Positions 32,257 through 39,802 of a DNA stretch of 40,006 nucleotides are shown in pieces; position 1 is the first letter of the stretch; every line of letters begins with the position of its first letter. The notes beneath the pieces were generated by a model. It did no database searches and was not told where the DNA came from. It saw only the letters and a list, made by a program, of their open reading frames with translations. A program made the translations under genes and the position numbers. Origin of the DNA: Dehalococcoidales bacterium (GTDB lineage Bacteria; Chloroflexota; Dehalococcoidia; Dehalococcoidales; UBA2162); contig CP070645.1 of NCBI GenBank assembly GCA_020354275.1, positions 1,372,788 through 1,412,793 of the forward strand, read 5' to 3'.

Positions 32257-33270
32257 CTAATCATCGGATGCAAGGTTTTTAGTTTCGCCAGCTGAGGTCC
32301 TAATCTGTTGCTCAATCTCCAGGGCAAGCCCAGGGTTCTCACGCAGGTGCTGCTTGGCATTTTCCCTGCCCTGCCCCAGGCGAATGTCACCATAGGAGAA
32401 AAAGGCGCCAGACTTACTCACTAGCCCCAGCTTCACACTTAGGTCAAGAAGTTCACCCTCCCGGCTAATACCGTGGTCAAACATGATATCAAATTCAGCA
32501 TTTTTGAAGGGAGGTGCCACCTTGTTCTTAACTATCCTAGCCTTGATATGACTGCCTATTATTTCGTTTCCTTGTTTGATAGTTTCGGCACGCCTTAAGT
32601 CTACCCTTACTGAGCTGTAGAACTTAAGTGCTCTGCCGCCCGGCGTCACCTCAGGGTTACCAAAAATAATACCAACCTTTTCTCTTAGCTGGTTGATGAA
32701 TATTACTGCTGTTCCCGTTTTACCGATTGTGGCCGCTAATTTCCTAAGGGCTTGAGACATAAGACGGGCTTGTAAAGCAACGTGGGTATCACCTATCTCG
32801 CCCTCAATTTCAACCTGCGGGACAAGGGCCGCTACACTATCGATTATTATTACATCAACGGCACCGCTCCTGACCAGCGCCTCAGTAATCTCAAGGGCTT
32901 GCTCGCCGGTATCCGGTTGGGAGATAAGCATGTTTTCCACATCTACCCCGCAACGGCTGGCATATGTGGGATCCAGGGCGTGCTCTACATCGATATAGGC
33001 GGCGATACCACCCTGCTTCTGTGCTTCGGCAATGATATGCTGACCCAGAGTGGTCTTTCCCGATGACTCAGGGCCAAATATCTCTGTAATCCTTCCCCTG
33101 GGGATGCCACCTATTCCTAAAGCCAGGTCTAATGATAACGAGCCGCTGGGCAATATACCTACTGCTGGTATGCCAGCAGACTCCCCTAGCCTCATAATAG
33201 AGCCTTTACCAAATCGTTTTTCAATCTGGCCAATAGCTAGGTCTAGTGCTTTTCCTTTCTCCGTGGTCAT
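32257..33270 (-). CDS. recA: Recombinase RecA
   Basis: RecA drives homologous strand exchange and LexA cleavage. ATG 33270, five bases after AAGG, gives 337 residues; the GTG at 33276 is an alternative. The Walker A motif GPESSGKT is at 66-73, followed by YIDVEHALDP, VIIIDSVAALVP (Walker B), and the L1/L2 loops with INQLREKVG and TPGGRALKFYSSVR. No obvious LexA box of either Gram-type was found by eye in the upstream 150 bases. Confidence 0.98.
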   Translation of the reverse strand: MTTEKGKALDLAIGQIEKRFGKGSIMRLGESAGIPAVGILPSGSLSLDLALGIGGIPRGRITEIFGPESSGKTTLGQHIIAEAQKQGGIAAYIDVEHALDPTYASRCGVDVENMLISQPDTGEQALEITEALVRSGAVDVIIIDSVAALVPQVEIEGEIGDTHVALQARLMSQALRKLAATIGKTGTAVIFINQLREKVGIIFGNPEVTPGGRALKFYSSVRVDLRRAETIKQGNEIIGSHIKARIVKNKVAPPFKNAEFDIMFDHGISREGELLDLSVKLGLVSKSGAFFSYGDIRLGQGRENAKQHLRENPGLALEIEQQIRTSAGETKNLASDD

Positions 33271-33285
33271 ATTCACCTTAGCTTA

Positions 33286-33314
33286 AGAATAACATAATAA
33301 TTTGACCAAAACAA
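33286..33314 (-). promoter_or_regulatory. Putative recA promoter
   Basis: On the minus strand, TTGTTT (33314-33309) and TATTCT (33291-33286) are separated by 17 bases, with a TG element just before the -10. The predicted start is near 33279, only about nine bases before the recA ATG, so the leader would be very short. Confidence 0.45.
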
Positions 33315-33434
33315 GCCAAATTTTACCCTTTATGCCCTGTATCTGGAGTTTTTAGAGTATGAGTTTTTTAAAGAAGGGCTGGCTGCTTTCTGGTACTAAA
33401 ACCTGGACTTGGTGAGGTGAAATTTACGACAAAA

Positions 33435-33878
33435 TCACCGGACAATCAAGTCTTTATTAAGTCCAGCGTTCCACACCTGGCAGTTATCTACAAAACCCTT
33501 TAATTTGGTGGACTTTACAATAATAATTTCTGGTCTTATTGCCCCCTGATACCTGAGTATTATCTTGATAACGTCATATATGTCTCTACAACCTGATATG
33601 TCAATATAGACCTTGTTAAATCTGTAACCAAGAGACAGGACTTGTGAGACATCAAAGCCATCTATTTGATAAAATTCTATCCATGGGTAGGTCTTTGCTG
33701 CGGTATGATAGGATTCACCCTTATCAATGCCGACCACTTTCCCCGCTGCCCTGTAGAGAAGGCCGGTCGTCGTGCCCCAGCCGGAGCCTATTTCTAGAAC
33801 GGTATCGCTCTTATCAACGTACTTTAAGATTGTCGCTCTATATTCTTTTACTCCTCTGGTTAATATAACGCGGGTCAT
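33435..33878 (-). CDS. Small SAM-dependent methyltransferase-like protein
   Basis: A 147-residue protein with a Rossmann-type SAM motif I, DTVLEIGSGWGTTTGLL (near 29-45), the acidic end of strand 2 in VVGIDKGESY, and IYDVIKIILRYQG further on. It is short for a class I methyltransferase, ending just after the expected fifth strand, so the C-terminal part may be missing. The ATG follows AGGAGGGAAC, a strong site. The substrate is unknown. It stands alone between recA and nadE. Confidence 0.7.
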   Translation of the reverse strand: MTRVILTRGVKEYRATILKYVDKSDTVLEIGSGWGTTTGLLYRAAGKVVGIDKGESYHTAAKTYPWIEFYQIDGFDVSQVLSLGYRFNKVYIDISGCRDIYDVIKIILRYQGAIRPEIIIVKSTKLKGFVDNCQVWNAGLNKDLIVR

Positions 33879-34119
33879 ATTTGTTCCCTCCTAACCCTCT
33901 ACATGGTTACTCTGGGAACAAAAAAACACCCAAAGCTATACCCCTTATTAAGGAGTACAACTTCAGGCGCTCTGTCTGTTCTCCTAGTCCTGAGCTACTA
34001 CCGCCTGTGGCGGAGCGTCCTCCTGAAGAACCATATATATTGAATTTCAGATATTATGCCATATACGCTGACCTTTGTCGAATCAATGAAAGTACGGTAT
34101 ATAGATGGGCACGGATGTA
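33879..34119. other. Intergenic region, no gene supported
   Basis: There is a CCGCC-TGT-GGCGG hairpin at 34001-34013 without a T-run. An open frame of 80 codons crosses the region but has no family resemblance and no ribosome site. Nothing else was recognised. Confidence 0.3.
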
Positions 34120-34848
34120 CTAAAACTCTGGCGATGGCGGCGGGACCCGCTTGTGGTCGGCAGTTGTCCTCATGGCCTCGATTTTCTCCCGTATCCTGTC
34201 CGGTGCTTCACCGGTGAGTAGATAGCGGTCAAGTTCATCATAGCTGAACCCCAGGTCTTCTTCATCGGTCTGTCCCGGCCAGAGACCGGCCGAGGGGGGT
34301 TTGTCGATAATTTCCTGGGGAATGCCGAGGAAGGCAGCCAGCTCCCTTACCTCTTTTTTAACCAGTTTGCCCATGGGCAGGATGTCAACGCCGCCGTCGC
34401 CATATTTGGTGAAGTATCCTGTAGCCAGCTCACTGCGGTTACTGCCCCCGGCTACCAGATATTGATGCCGGTTGGCGAAGTAGTAGAGGGTGAGCATTCT
34501 TAACCTGGCCTTGAGGTTTGCCTGGACCATGGGGCTACTCGGTCCATTCGTTTTTTCGCCAGGCAACACCTTGAGCAGGGCATCAAAAACGCTATCGAGA
34601 ACCACCGTTTCGGTGGCGATGGAAAACTTCCCGGCTACAGCCAGGGCATGTTCCTCGTCCTCAGGATTGCTGTAGCAGGGCATAATCAGTCCGAGTGTGC
34701 CCTGGGGCAAGGCTCGTTGACATAATACCGCCAGCACCGACGAATCAATCCCCCCGCTCATGCCCAGCACTGTCCCTTTACAGCCAACTCCCGAGACCTT
34801 TTCCCTTATCCATAAGACCAGTTGTTCGGCCAGTCGTTCCGTATCCAA
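34120..34848 (-). CDS. nadE: NAD synthase (ammonia-type)
   Basis: NAD synthase amidates nicotinic acid adenine dinucleotide in the last step of NAD synthesis. The PP-loop SGGIDSSVLA (near 30-39), YYFANRHQYLVAGGSNRSELATGYFTKYGDGG around 115-145, and the metal and deamido-NAD site KPPSAGLWPGQTDEEDLGFSY are typical. The 242-residue size, with no glutaminase domain, points to the ammonia-dependent form. The TTG start at 34848 follows GGAG by six bases. Confidence 0.94.
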   Translation of the reverse strand: MDTERLAEQLVLWIREKVSGVGCKGTVLGMSGGIDSSVLAVLCQRALPQGTLGLIMPCYSNPEDEEHALAVAGKFSIATETVVLDSVFDALLKVLPGEKTNGPSSPMVQANLKARLRMLTLYYFANRHQYLVAGGSNRSELATGYFTKYGDGGVDILPMGKLVKKEVRELAAFLGIPQEIIDKPPSAGLWPGQTDEEDLGFSYDELDRYLLTGEAPDRIREKIEAMRTTADHKRVPPPSPEF

Positions 34849-35163
34849 TCAAGGCTCCGTAATCAAGCGGTGTTTTAACCGCAGTATACTATAATTGAGG
34901 TATTAATGTCTCTGGTCTCCGGGCTTGCTCAGTGCCGTACCTTTGTTGTTTACCCTGGAGGATCTGGCTGTTTGGCTGTTTGCTTTACCAGATTATGTAC
35001 CCCTGCCGGGGTCAGGCGTCTAATGACGGGTTGAAAGCCCCTTCAGACCCCGGCAAGGGCAAATATAATACGCCAGGGCTATCACCAACTCGTCAGGCAG
35101 CACTATAAAGGCTGTTGGTTTGCTTGTCAATATCCGGTGATTGGTTTCACCCATTTTGCCCTG
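34849..35163. repeat. Intergenic region with a long inverted repeat
   Basis: The arms CCCCTGCCGGGGTC (35000-35013) and GACCCCGGCAAGGG (35046-35059) pair over 14 bases with one mismatch, around a 32-base loop that contains a smaller hairpin CGTC-TAAT-GACG (35017-35028). No coding gene is seen. It could be a repetitive extragenic palindrome, a structured RNA or a terminator for the flavin reductase-like gene (which ends at 35164). Confidence 0.55.
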
Positions 35164-35751
35164 CTATCTGGCCAGTTGTCTGCCGACGGAGAAGGGCTTG
35201 GATATAAAATCACCAATCTTGCGGTATTCTCGGTTGGGCAGGAAGACCAGGGGGTCCAGTTTTTCGGTCACTATCCTGCCGTCTTCATTCAGGACCGCTT
35301 CGGCCACATGGGTCTCAACCACCTCCCCCATAAACAGAATAGAGCCGCTGAACTCAACCTCCCGGTAGGTCCGGCACTCGAAATTTAACGGGCATTCAGA
35401 GATTAGCGGGGCAGATATGATAGTCGATGGGACAAGAGTGAAGCCGCAGGTGGTTGCTTTCTCCGGGTCTCTGGTGCCGCTGATGGTGCCGCAGTAGTCT
35501 GCCGGCACATCCTGCTGGCTATTCGGTATGTTTATGGAAAAGTTTCCTTCTGCTTGCAGGAAGGGCGTCGAGTAGTGGTTTTTGCCCACCGCGATGCCGA
35601 TAATCGGCGGCCGGCCGGCTATTATTCCTCCCCAGGCAATAGTCAGTATGTTGGCTGAGTCATCTCCGGTTTTAACAGCAACTAACAGGGTGGGCATGGG
35701 ATAAAGTGCGGTTGACGGGCCAATCTGCTTCTTCTTTACCAGCTCAGGCAT
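35164..35751 (-). CDS. Flavin reductase-like, FMN-binding protein
   Basis: A split-barrel FMN-binding protein of 195 residues, of the flavoredoxin/flavin reductase family. Markers are the N-terminal PMPTLLVAVKTGDDSANILTIAWGG split near residue 27, IGIAVGKNHYSTPFL, FSINIPNSQQ, and the cysteine-bearing region EKATTCGFTLVPSTIISAPLISECPLNFECR around residues 93-126. ATG at 35751 follows GAGGTG. A possible role is electron transfer in anaerobic or reductive metabolism, but the substrate is open. Confidence 0.85.
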   Translation of the reverse strand: MPELVKKKQIGPSTALYPMPTLLVAVKTGDDSANILTIAWGGIIAGRPPIIGIAVGKNHYSTPFLQAEGNFSINIPNSQQDVPADYCGTISGTRDPEKATTCGFTLVPSTIISAPLISECPLNFECRTYREVEFSGSILFMGEVVETHVAEAVLNEDGRIVTEKLDPLVFLPNREYRKIGDFISKPFSVGRQLAR

Positions 35752-36096
35752 TTTTGGGGCACCTCATTCGTTAAATCTTCTCTGCGTAACTGATGCAGAG
35801 GTTTACAGATACCTTAAGTGATAGTGCAACCACTGTCAAATTCCACTAATTACGCGGTCTGTTATTTTCGTAACTCTCATGAAGTGCTTCTTCAAAGGTG
35901 TCAAGAATTACAGTTGGGCAAGCTACCAACCAGGGTTATGATTCGGTGCGTGTTTCGGCATTCAGTCGAAATGGGGTAATGCCTGTTTTTCTCGTCCTCC
36001 AGATTGACTTCCGACATTGTGCTCTCTTATATTGTTCTATTGTTCGCTGATTACGTTTGCCGAAAAACTAATAGCCAGTTGTAGGAGGTAGACAGT
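35752..36096. other. Intergenic region between divergent genes
   Basis: The region holds a hairpin CTCTGC-GTAACTGAT-GCAGAG (35780-35800) in the leader of the flavin reductase-like gene, a terminator-like GGCATT/AATGCC stem followed by TGTTTTT on the plus strand (35957-35990), and a promoter for the downstream hydrolase. No gene is seen. Confidence 0.4.
36004..36033 (+). promoter_or_regulatory. Putative promoter of the isochorismatase-like gene
   Basis: TTGACT (36004-36009) and TATATT (36028-36033) are separated by 18 bases. The predicted start near 36040 would leave a leader of about 55 bases with the ribosome site TAGGAGGTAG. Confidence 0.5.
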
Positions 36097-36702
36097 ATGA
36101 AACAGACGGACCTCAAGGATGTACCACCGGAGCAGGTCATTGTTCTGATGGTTGATTTCCAGAATGCCTTCTGTCATCCCGAAAGCCATACCGTTAATGA
36201 CAAAATAAATAACGAAGCGACCGCTCGCTGGGCAAATGCCTTCGCGTTACGGGCATCGGAACTCGGTGCTTCCGTCGTTTACTCACGTCAGGTGTACGAC
36301 CCGGCGACGTTGACACCTCGGCAGGACCGTTGGGACGCATCCGAAGCCTTATGCGCCAAGGACACATGGGGGTCCGAGCTATATGTGAAGCCGGTTCCCG
36401 GCTCGTTAGTGGTGATAAAGAACAGGTTCGATATCTGGCAGAGCCGTGATTTCCTTGATTATATTGAGCGACGCAAGCCGGAAGGGTTTGTAATATCCGG
36501 CTTCGAGCTTTGTTGCTGTGTCCTGTTTGCGGTATTGGGGGCAGACGAGCGTGGTTATCGCTATGTTGTACCGCAGGATTTGGTATCCGGTATCGATATT
36601 GGTGATTTGACATACAACCGTGCTGTCAGAGAATATCTGCGGTACACTCACGGTGCGCCTGAGTCGTCAGAGACGGTTTTGAAGGAACTGGGAGTGGCGT
36701 AG
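36097..36702 (+). CDS. Isochorismatase-family cysteine hydrolase
   Basis: A 201-residue hydrolase of the isochorismatase/nicotinamidase superfamily. The catalytic Asp20 is in LMVDFQNAFCHPE, Lys108 in VVIKNRFDIW, and the nucleophile lies in the FELCCCVLFAVLGA segment (Cys139-141), where the family usually has one Cys flanked by small residues. The substrate (nicotinamide, a carbamate or another amide) cannot be decided from the sequence. The ATG follows TAGGAGGTAGAC. It stands alone on the plus strand; nadE is nearby, but no operon links them. Confidence 0.85.
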   Translation: MKQTDLKDVPPEQVIVLMVDFQNAFCHPESHTVNDKINNEATARWANAFALRASELGASVVYSRQVYDPATLTPRQDRWDASEALCAKDTWGSELYVKPVPGSLVVIKNRFDIWQSRDFLDYIERRKPEGFVISGFELCCCVLFAVLGADERGYRYVVPQDLVSGIDIGDLTYNRAVREYLRYTHGAPESSETVLKELGVA

Positions 36703-36789
36703 GCCTCGTTGCACCGGGCATAATTTGATAGTTGTAGGAAGGGTCTATGTATTATATCTGCCCGGTACTTAACGGTGGAGTAGAGAGGG

Positions 36790-37107
36790 TTAGTTTGGAC
36801 TTACCCCGAGAACAACCAGAATCCCTTGCTTTGAATTAACCGGTATTTTCAGCTTCTTCTCCTCGGCTGTGTGTACCCCGGGCATATGCGTTATTTCATC
36901 CAGGACATTCGATGGGGAGAACGATTTTTCTAGTTCCAGCGTAACCATTGTTTCTTTGGCAGAGCCTATAGTCTTGATAATCCTGGCCTGGAGCTTCTCT
37001 CTCACGCTGTTGAGGAAACCCTTTATATCACCGGTGCCATCGGTGGCGGGTATGACCAGTGTTACCTCTCTGTTAGCTGTCTGCCTTTCCATGAGTTGTG
37101 TCTCCAT
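36790..37107 (-). CDS. Unrecognised 105-residue protein
   Basis: A small protein starting METQLMERQTANREVTLVIP. I do not recognise it. It has alternating strand- and helix-like stretches (EVTLVIPAT, FLNSVREKLQARIIKTIG, TMVTLELEKS, VLDEITHMPG, GILVVLGV) that would suit a compact alpha/beta sandwich. The last strand GILVVLGVSPN is hydrophobic. ATG at 37107 has a strong AGGAG site upstream (GGAAGGAGCC), which supports it being real. It lies 199 bases after the transporter gene on the same strand. Confidence 0.6.
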   Translation of the reverse strand: METQLMERQTANREVTLVIPATDGTGDIKGFLNSVREKLQARIIKTIGSAKETMVTLELEKSFSPSNVLDEITHMPGVHTAEEKKLKIPVNSKQGILVVLGVSPN

Positions 37108-37305
37108 TTTTTATTGGCTCCTTCCTGATTGGTTGTACATATAACGATAACGAAAAAAGGGTAGATAGTGTCAGGTCATAGCCGGGCTGTGCATCCTGGA
37201 AACAGCGGGGGCTTTTGTATTACCTGTCGCTTTGAAGGAAGGGAACAGTGTGGTTTGGTAGGGCAAAGCATAAAACGGTGTAATTCATACGGTATACGCG
37301 GCCAT

Positions 37306-38721
37306 TCAAGTATGAGGATTTCCCTTTTTACCGCTTTGATTGCGTACCCGGGAAATGCGCCGTGTGGCTATTTCTAAAGGTAGGGCGGTCATTCTTGTCA
37401 AACCACCAATTGAAGCTATGCTTCTCATCGGCGATAGCACTTCGTTTACCACTTCCTGCACGATGATCTTTTCTGTAACTTCGCCTTCTTCTTTAACATA
37501 GGCCAACCGGCCCAGGGCGAGTAGACCGATGAAGAAAGTGATAATAAACAGGAAGTCCAGCCCGCGGAAGTTCACGGCGTAGACAATTATATCCGCCCCT
37601 GGCTGGGTAAACTGGAACCAGAGGGACAGCTCCCGTGTATCGAAAAAATGGCCCAGCATACCGCCGAGGAGCGGTCCGATTACACCAGCGATGGCGGCTA
37701 CCAGGCTCACGGCTGTCAGGTAAGACATCGCTTGTCCCTGGGGCGCTAATTTGAGGGAAATATTACCTCCAGCCAGGGCTAGGCCGGCAAAAGCAATCCC
37801 ACCGAATACCTGGATCATGTATAGTAGCGGCAAAGTAAGGAAATATTTATTGGGGAGCATGGTAAAGCACCAGGCGATTGTTACGAACAGAAAGAGGGGG
37901 GCACATACCCTGAGAACAGACTTGTTGTTGAAGCGGTCGCTTATTTTACCCCAGATGGGAAGGAATATAATGACAGACAGTTGACTCACCGTAAACAGGA
38001 TGGTTATGGTGAAGAGCGGTAATTCTAACCTTTCCAGCATATATATGGTAAAGAACGGCGATGCCAGATTAATGGCCAGGTTCCATATGCCCATGAAGAT
38101 AATCAGCCCCCTGAAGTTCGGGTCTTTAAATGGGACAGAAAGTAATTCAGTAAGGGAAACCCGCTGGCTGCCTTCCGTAACCGGTTCTGGTATCCGATAA
38201 ACGAAGAACAGTGATATCAGACCGAATGTTAGCCCCAAACTGAAGAGGATGGAATAACCGTATGTTGCCTGGTCAGGATAACTTGATTTCCAATAGTCAA
38301 TAAAGTAGCCACCGAGTAGAGTCAGCGACATGGCCGCTAAACTCCCCAGCATCATGCGCCGCCCGAATACACTGCCCAGTCTCTTATCCGGAATGATATC
38401 ACGGAGTAGAGAGTTCCAGGCGGGGCTTGGTACATTCGCCAGCAGGTATACCAGAAATAGAATAAAGACAACGAAGGTAATCCCCTTGTTAAAAAAAAGG
38501 AGGGGAGTGAGGAGTATAAATACCCAGAGAAGCCGGCTTGCTCCGGCAAAGGCGATTGTTAAGCCCCGTCGATAAGGTAACCTGTCGGCAAGATAAAGAC
38601 CGGGGACCTGCATAAGCTGGCTCCCCATGCCTAAAGCGGCAATGAGGCCGATATCAAAGTTATTGGCACCAACCGCCAGAGCAAAGGCGGTGAGAAAAGC
38701 GCCACCTTGCAGGGCACCCAT
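37306..38721 (-). CDS. Major facilitator superfamily transporter, N-terminus disrupted or misassigned
   Basis: A polytopic MFS protein of at least 471 residues with repeated hydrophobic helices and typical inter-helix loops (LADRLPYRRGLTIAFAGA, RLGSVFGRRMML, WGKISDRFNNKSVL). The ATG at 38721 is the first in-frame start, but the frame stays open and protein-like upstream to a TGA at 38839-38841, with codons reading GLSEGDIKRG and AVTWDG. No ATG, GTG or TTG exists in that stretch. A start at ATG 38845 is in another frame and would need loss of one base in the C-run at 38789-38793 (5 C, plus strand) to join. The substrate is unknown. Confidence 0.85.
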   Translation of the reverse strand: MGALQGGAFLTAFALAVGANNFDIGLIAALGMGSQLMQVPGLYLADRLPYRRGLTIAFAGASRLLWVFILLTPLLFFNKGITFVVFILFLVYLLANVPSPAWNSLLRDIIPDKRLGSVFGRRMMLGSLAAMSLTLLGGYFIDYWKSSYPDQATYGYSILFSLGLTFGLISLFFVYRIPEPVTEGSQRVSLTELLSVPFKDPNFRGLIIFMGIWNLAINLASPFFTIYMLERLELPLFTITILFTVSQLSVIIFLPIWGKISDRFNNKSVLRVCAPLFLFVTIAWCFTMLPNKYFLTLPLLYMIQVFGGIAFAGLALAGGNISLKLAPQGQAMSYLTAVSLVAAIAGVIGPLLGGMLGHFFDTRELSLWFQFTQPGADIIVYAVNFRGLDFLFIITFFIGLLALGRLAYVKEEGEVTEKIIVQEVVNEVLSPMRSIASIGGLTRMTALPLEIATRRISRVRNQSGKKGNPHT

Positions 38722-38851
38722 AGACAGAGAACATATTCCGTCCCATGTTACCGCCCTGATGCCTCTTTTAATATCGCCCTCAGAAAGGCCCCCTTTGGTG
38801 GTAGTAAGTCCCTTTATCCACTGCCAAGGTATCGCTATTCACCATTTAATC

Positions 38852-38860
38852 ATTATAACA
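38852..38860 (-). promoter_or_regulatory. Extended -10 promoter before the transporter, possibly leaderless
   Basis: On the minus strand TGTTATAAT is an ideal extended -10. The expected start, about seven bases further on, coincides with the ATG at 38845, so a leaderless mRNA beginning at ATGGTG is possible. No Shine-Dalgarno site is seen there. Confidence 0.45.
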
Positions 38861-39076
38861 ATTTGGTATTGTGGGTGATAGGGACTTCAGCACTGGTGAT
38901 GGTTCCCGGTTGCAGAATAGTCAGACACACAGAATCTACTGGGACCTTTTCCGTTTTATAAGGAGCAGAAACAATCGCATGATGACCTGGAGTTCTGGAA
39001 TCAGCCAACGGTTCTATTTTCTATCGTCATGGTTAAGAAGGCAAGGTTGGAGCTTACGGTGATGATGGGCGTTCGT

Positions 39077-39469
39077 CTATCTGGGGTTGTCTTTGAGCTT
39101 CTCGTATAGTCTGGTAGCGGCATCACAGCCAAGGGCAATCTCTATCGTTTCGGCTTTCTCACGGAATACCAGCGGATAAAGGAAGCAAGCGAGGGGCTTG
39201 ACTACATGTATGGTACAACCGACTTCGCTTTTGTAGAAGGGGCACGGACTCTTGAGTAATGGGCGGTTCTTCTCAAATACAATCAGTCCTTCCATGGAGG
39301 TACCCAGGTAGTCGCTTATTCTTTCTATATCTTTGTCGGTCAGCCCGATGCCGGGTATCTCACGGCAGCACCTGCCGCACCGGTCACACCGAAAGTGTGA
39401 GAGAACCCCGAATATCCTTTCTACAGTTAACGGGATCCCGGTATCCGCAGCCAGCACTTTCTGTATCAA
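39077..39469 (-). CDS. YkgJ-like cysteine-cluster protein
   Basis: A 130-residue protein of the zinc/iron-chelating YkgJ family (CxxCxxCC). FRCDRCGRCCREIPGIGLT (near 36-54), CPFYKSEVGCTIH (near 76-88) and KPLACFLYPLVF are the conserved parts, eight or more Cys in all. The TTG start at 39469 follows CGGAG at about seven bases. The function is not established for the family; maturation of metalloproteins has been suggested. It is followed in transcription order by nothing on the same strand within 230 bases. Confidence 0.85.
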   Translation of the reverse strand: MIQKVLAADTGIPLTVERIFGVLSHFRCDRCGRCCREIPGIGLTDKDIERISDYLGTSMEGLIVFEKNRPLLKSPCPFYKSEVGCTIHVVKPLACFLYPLVFREKAETIEIALGCDAATRLYEKLKDNPR

Positions 39470-39484
39470 TTAAACACTCCGAAT

Positions 39485-39802
39485 TCAAATTACTGGTGTT
39501 TCGTGCATATTACAGTAGTCAACTAATTGGGTAGCGCTTATATTGCCCTCCGAGAATTCTCGGAGTAACCGCATGAGTTCTTCTTCAGATGGAGATGACA
39601 CCACTGGTTCCGCTTCGCGTAACCGACGCCTTGCGGCAGCCCTTGGCCTGGTCGTAGTTGAGTGAACCATTATTGAACTGGCCAGTATTCTAGGCCTCCA
39701 GCCACAGTTTATACAGTAGGATTCTCCATCGCGCTTATCAGTAAAAAGGCGTCCATTAACACACTTGGGGCATTGGGAAATACTATTGTTATTGCCTGTC
39801 AT
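39485..39802 (-). CDS. Small zinc-ribbon protein
   Basis: A 105-residue protein with one N-terminal zinc ribbon: CPKC (residues 11-14) and CINC (near 30-33), followed by a basic stretch TTRPRAAARRRLREAE and a C-terminal helix pair EEELMRLLREFSEGN. The combination resembles small nucleic-acid-binding proteins, but I do not recognise a specific family. ATG at 39802 follows AAGGAG at a long distance. It lies 15 bases upstream of the YkgJ-like gene on the same strand, so the two probably form an operon. Confidence 0.75.
   Translation of the reverse strand: MTGNNNSISQCPKCVNGRLFTDKRDGESYCINCGWRPRILASSIMVHSTTTRPRAAARRRLREAEPVVSSPSEEELMRLLREFSEGNISATQLVDYCNMHETPVI

Noticed and set aside
33881..34123. 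80-codon plus-strand frame ending in a helix-like segment
   Set aside because: There is no ribosome site, the translation is Pro-rich and mixed, and no family is recognisable.
35137..35388. Plus-strand frames of 75-83 codons opposite the flavin reductase-like gene
   Set aside because: They are antisense to a clear coding gene and have no independent support.
35957..35990. Intrinsic terminator on the plus strand upstream of the isochorismatase-like gene
   Set aside because: The stem is only six base pairs with a 15-base loop and no plus-strand gene ends nearby, so it is noted only as terminator-like.
38839..38841. Reading TGA as tryptophan to extend the MFS gene to an ATG at 38853
   Set aside because: TGA ends several genes in the window (rpsJ, rplF, rplE, rpsK), so the standard code applies; a homopolymer indel is a simpler explanation.
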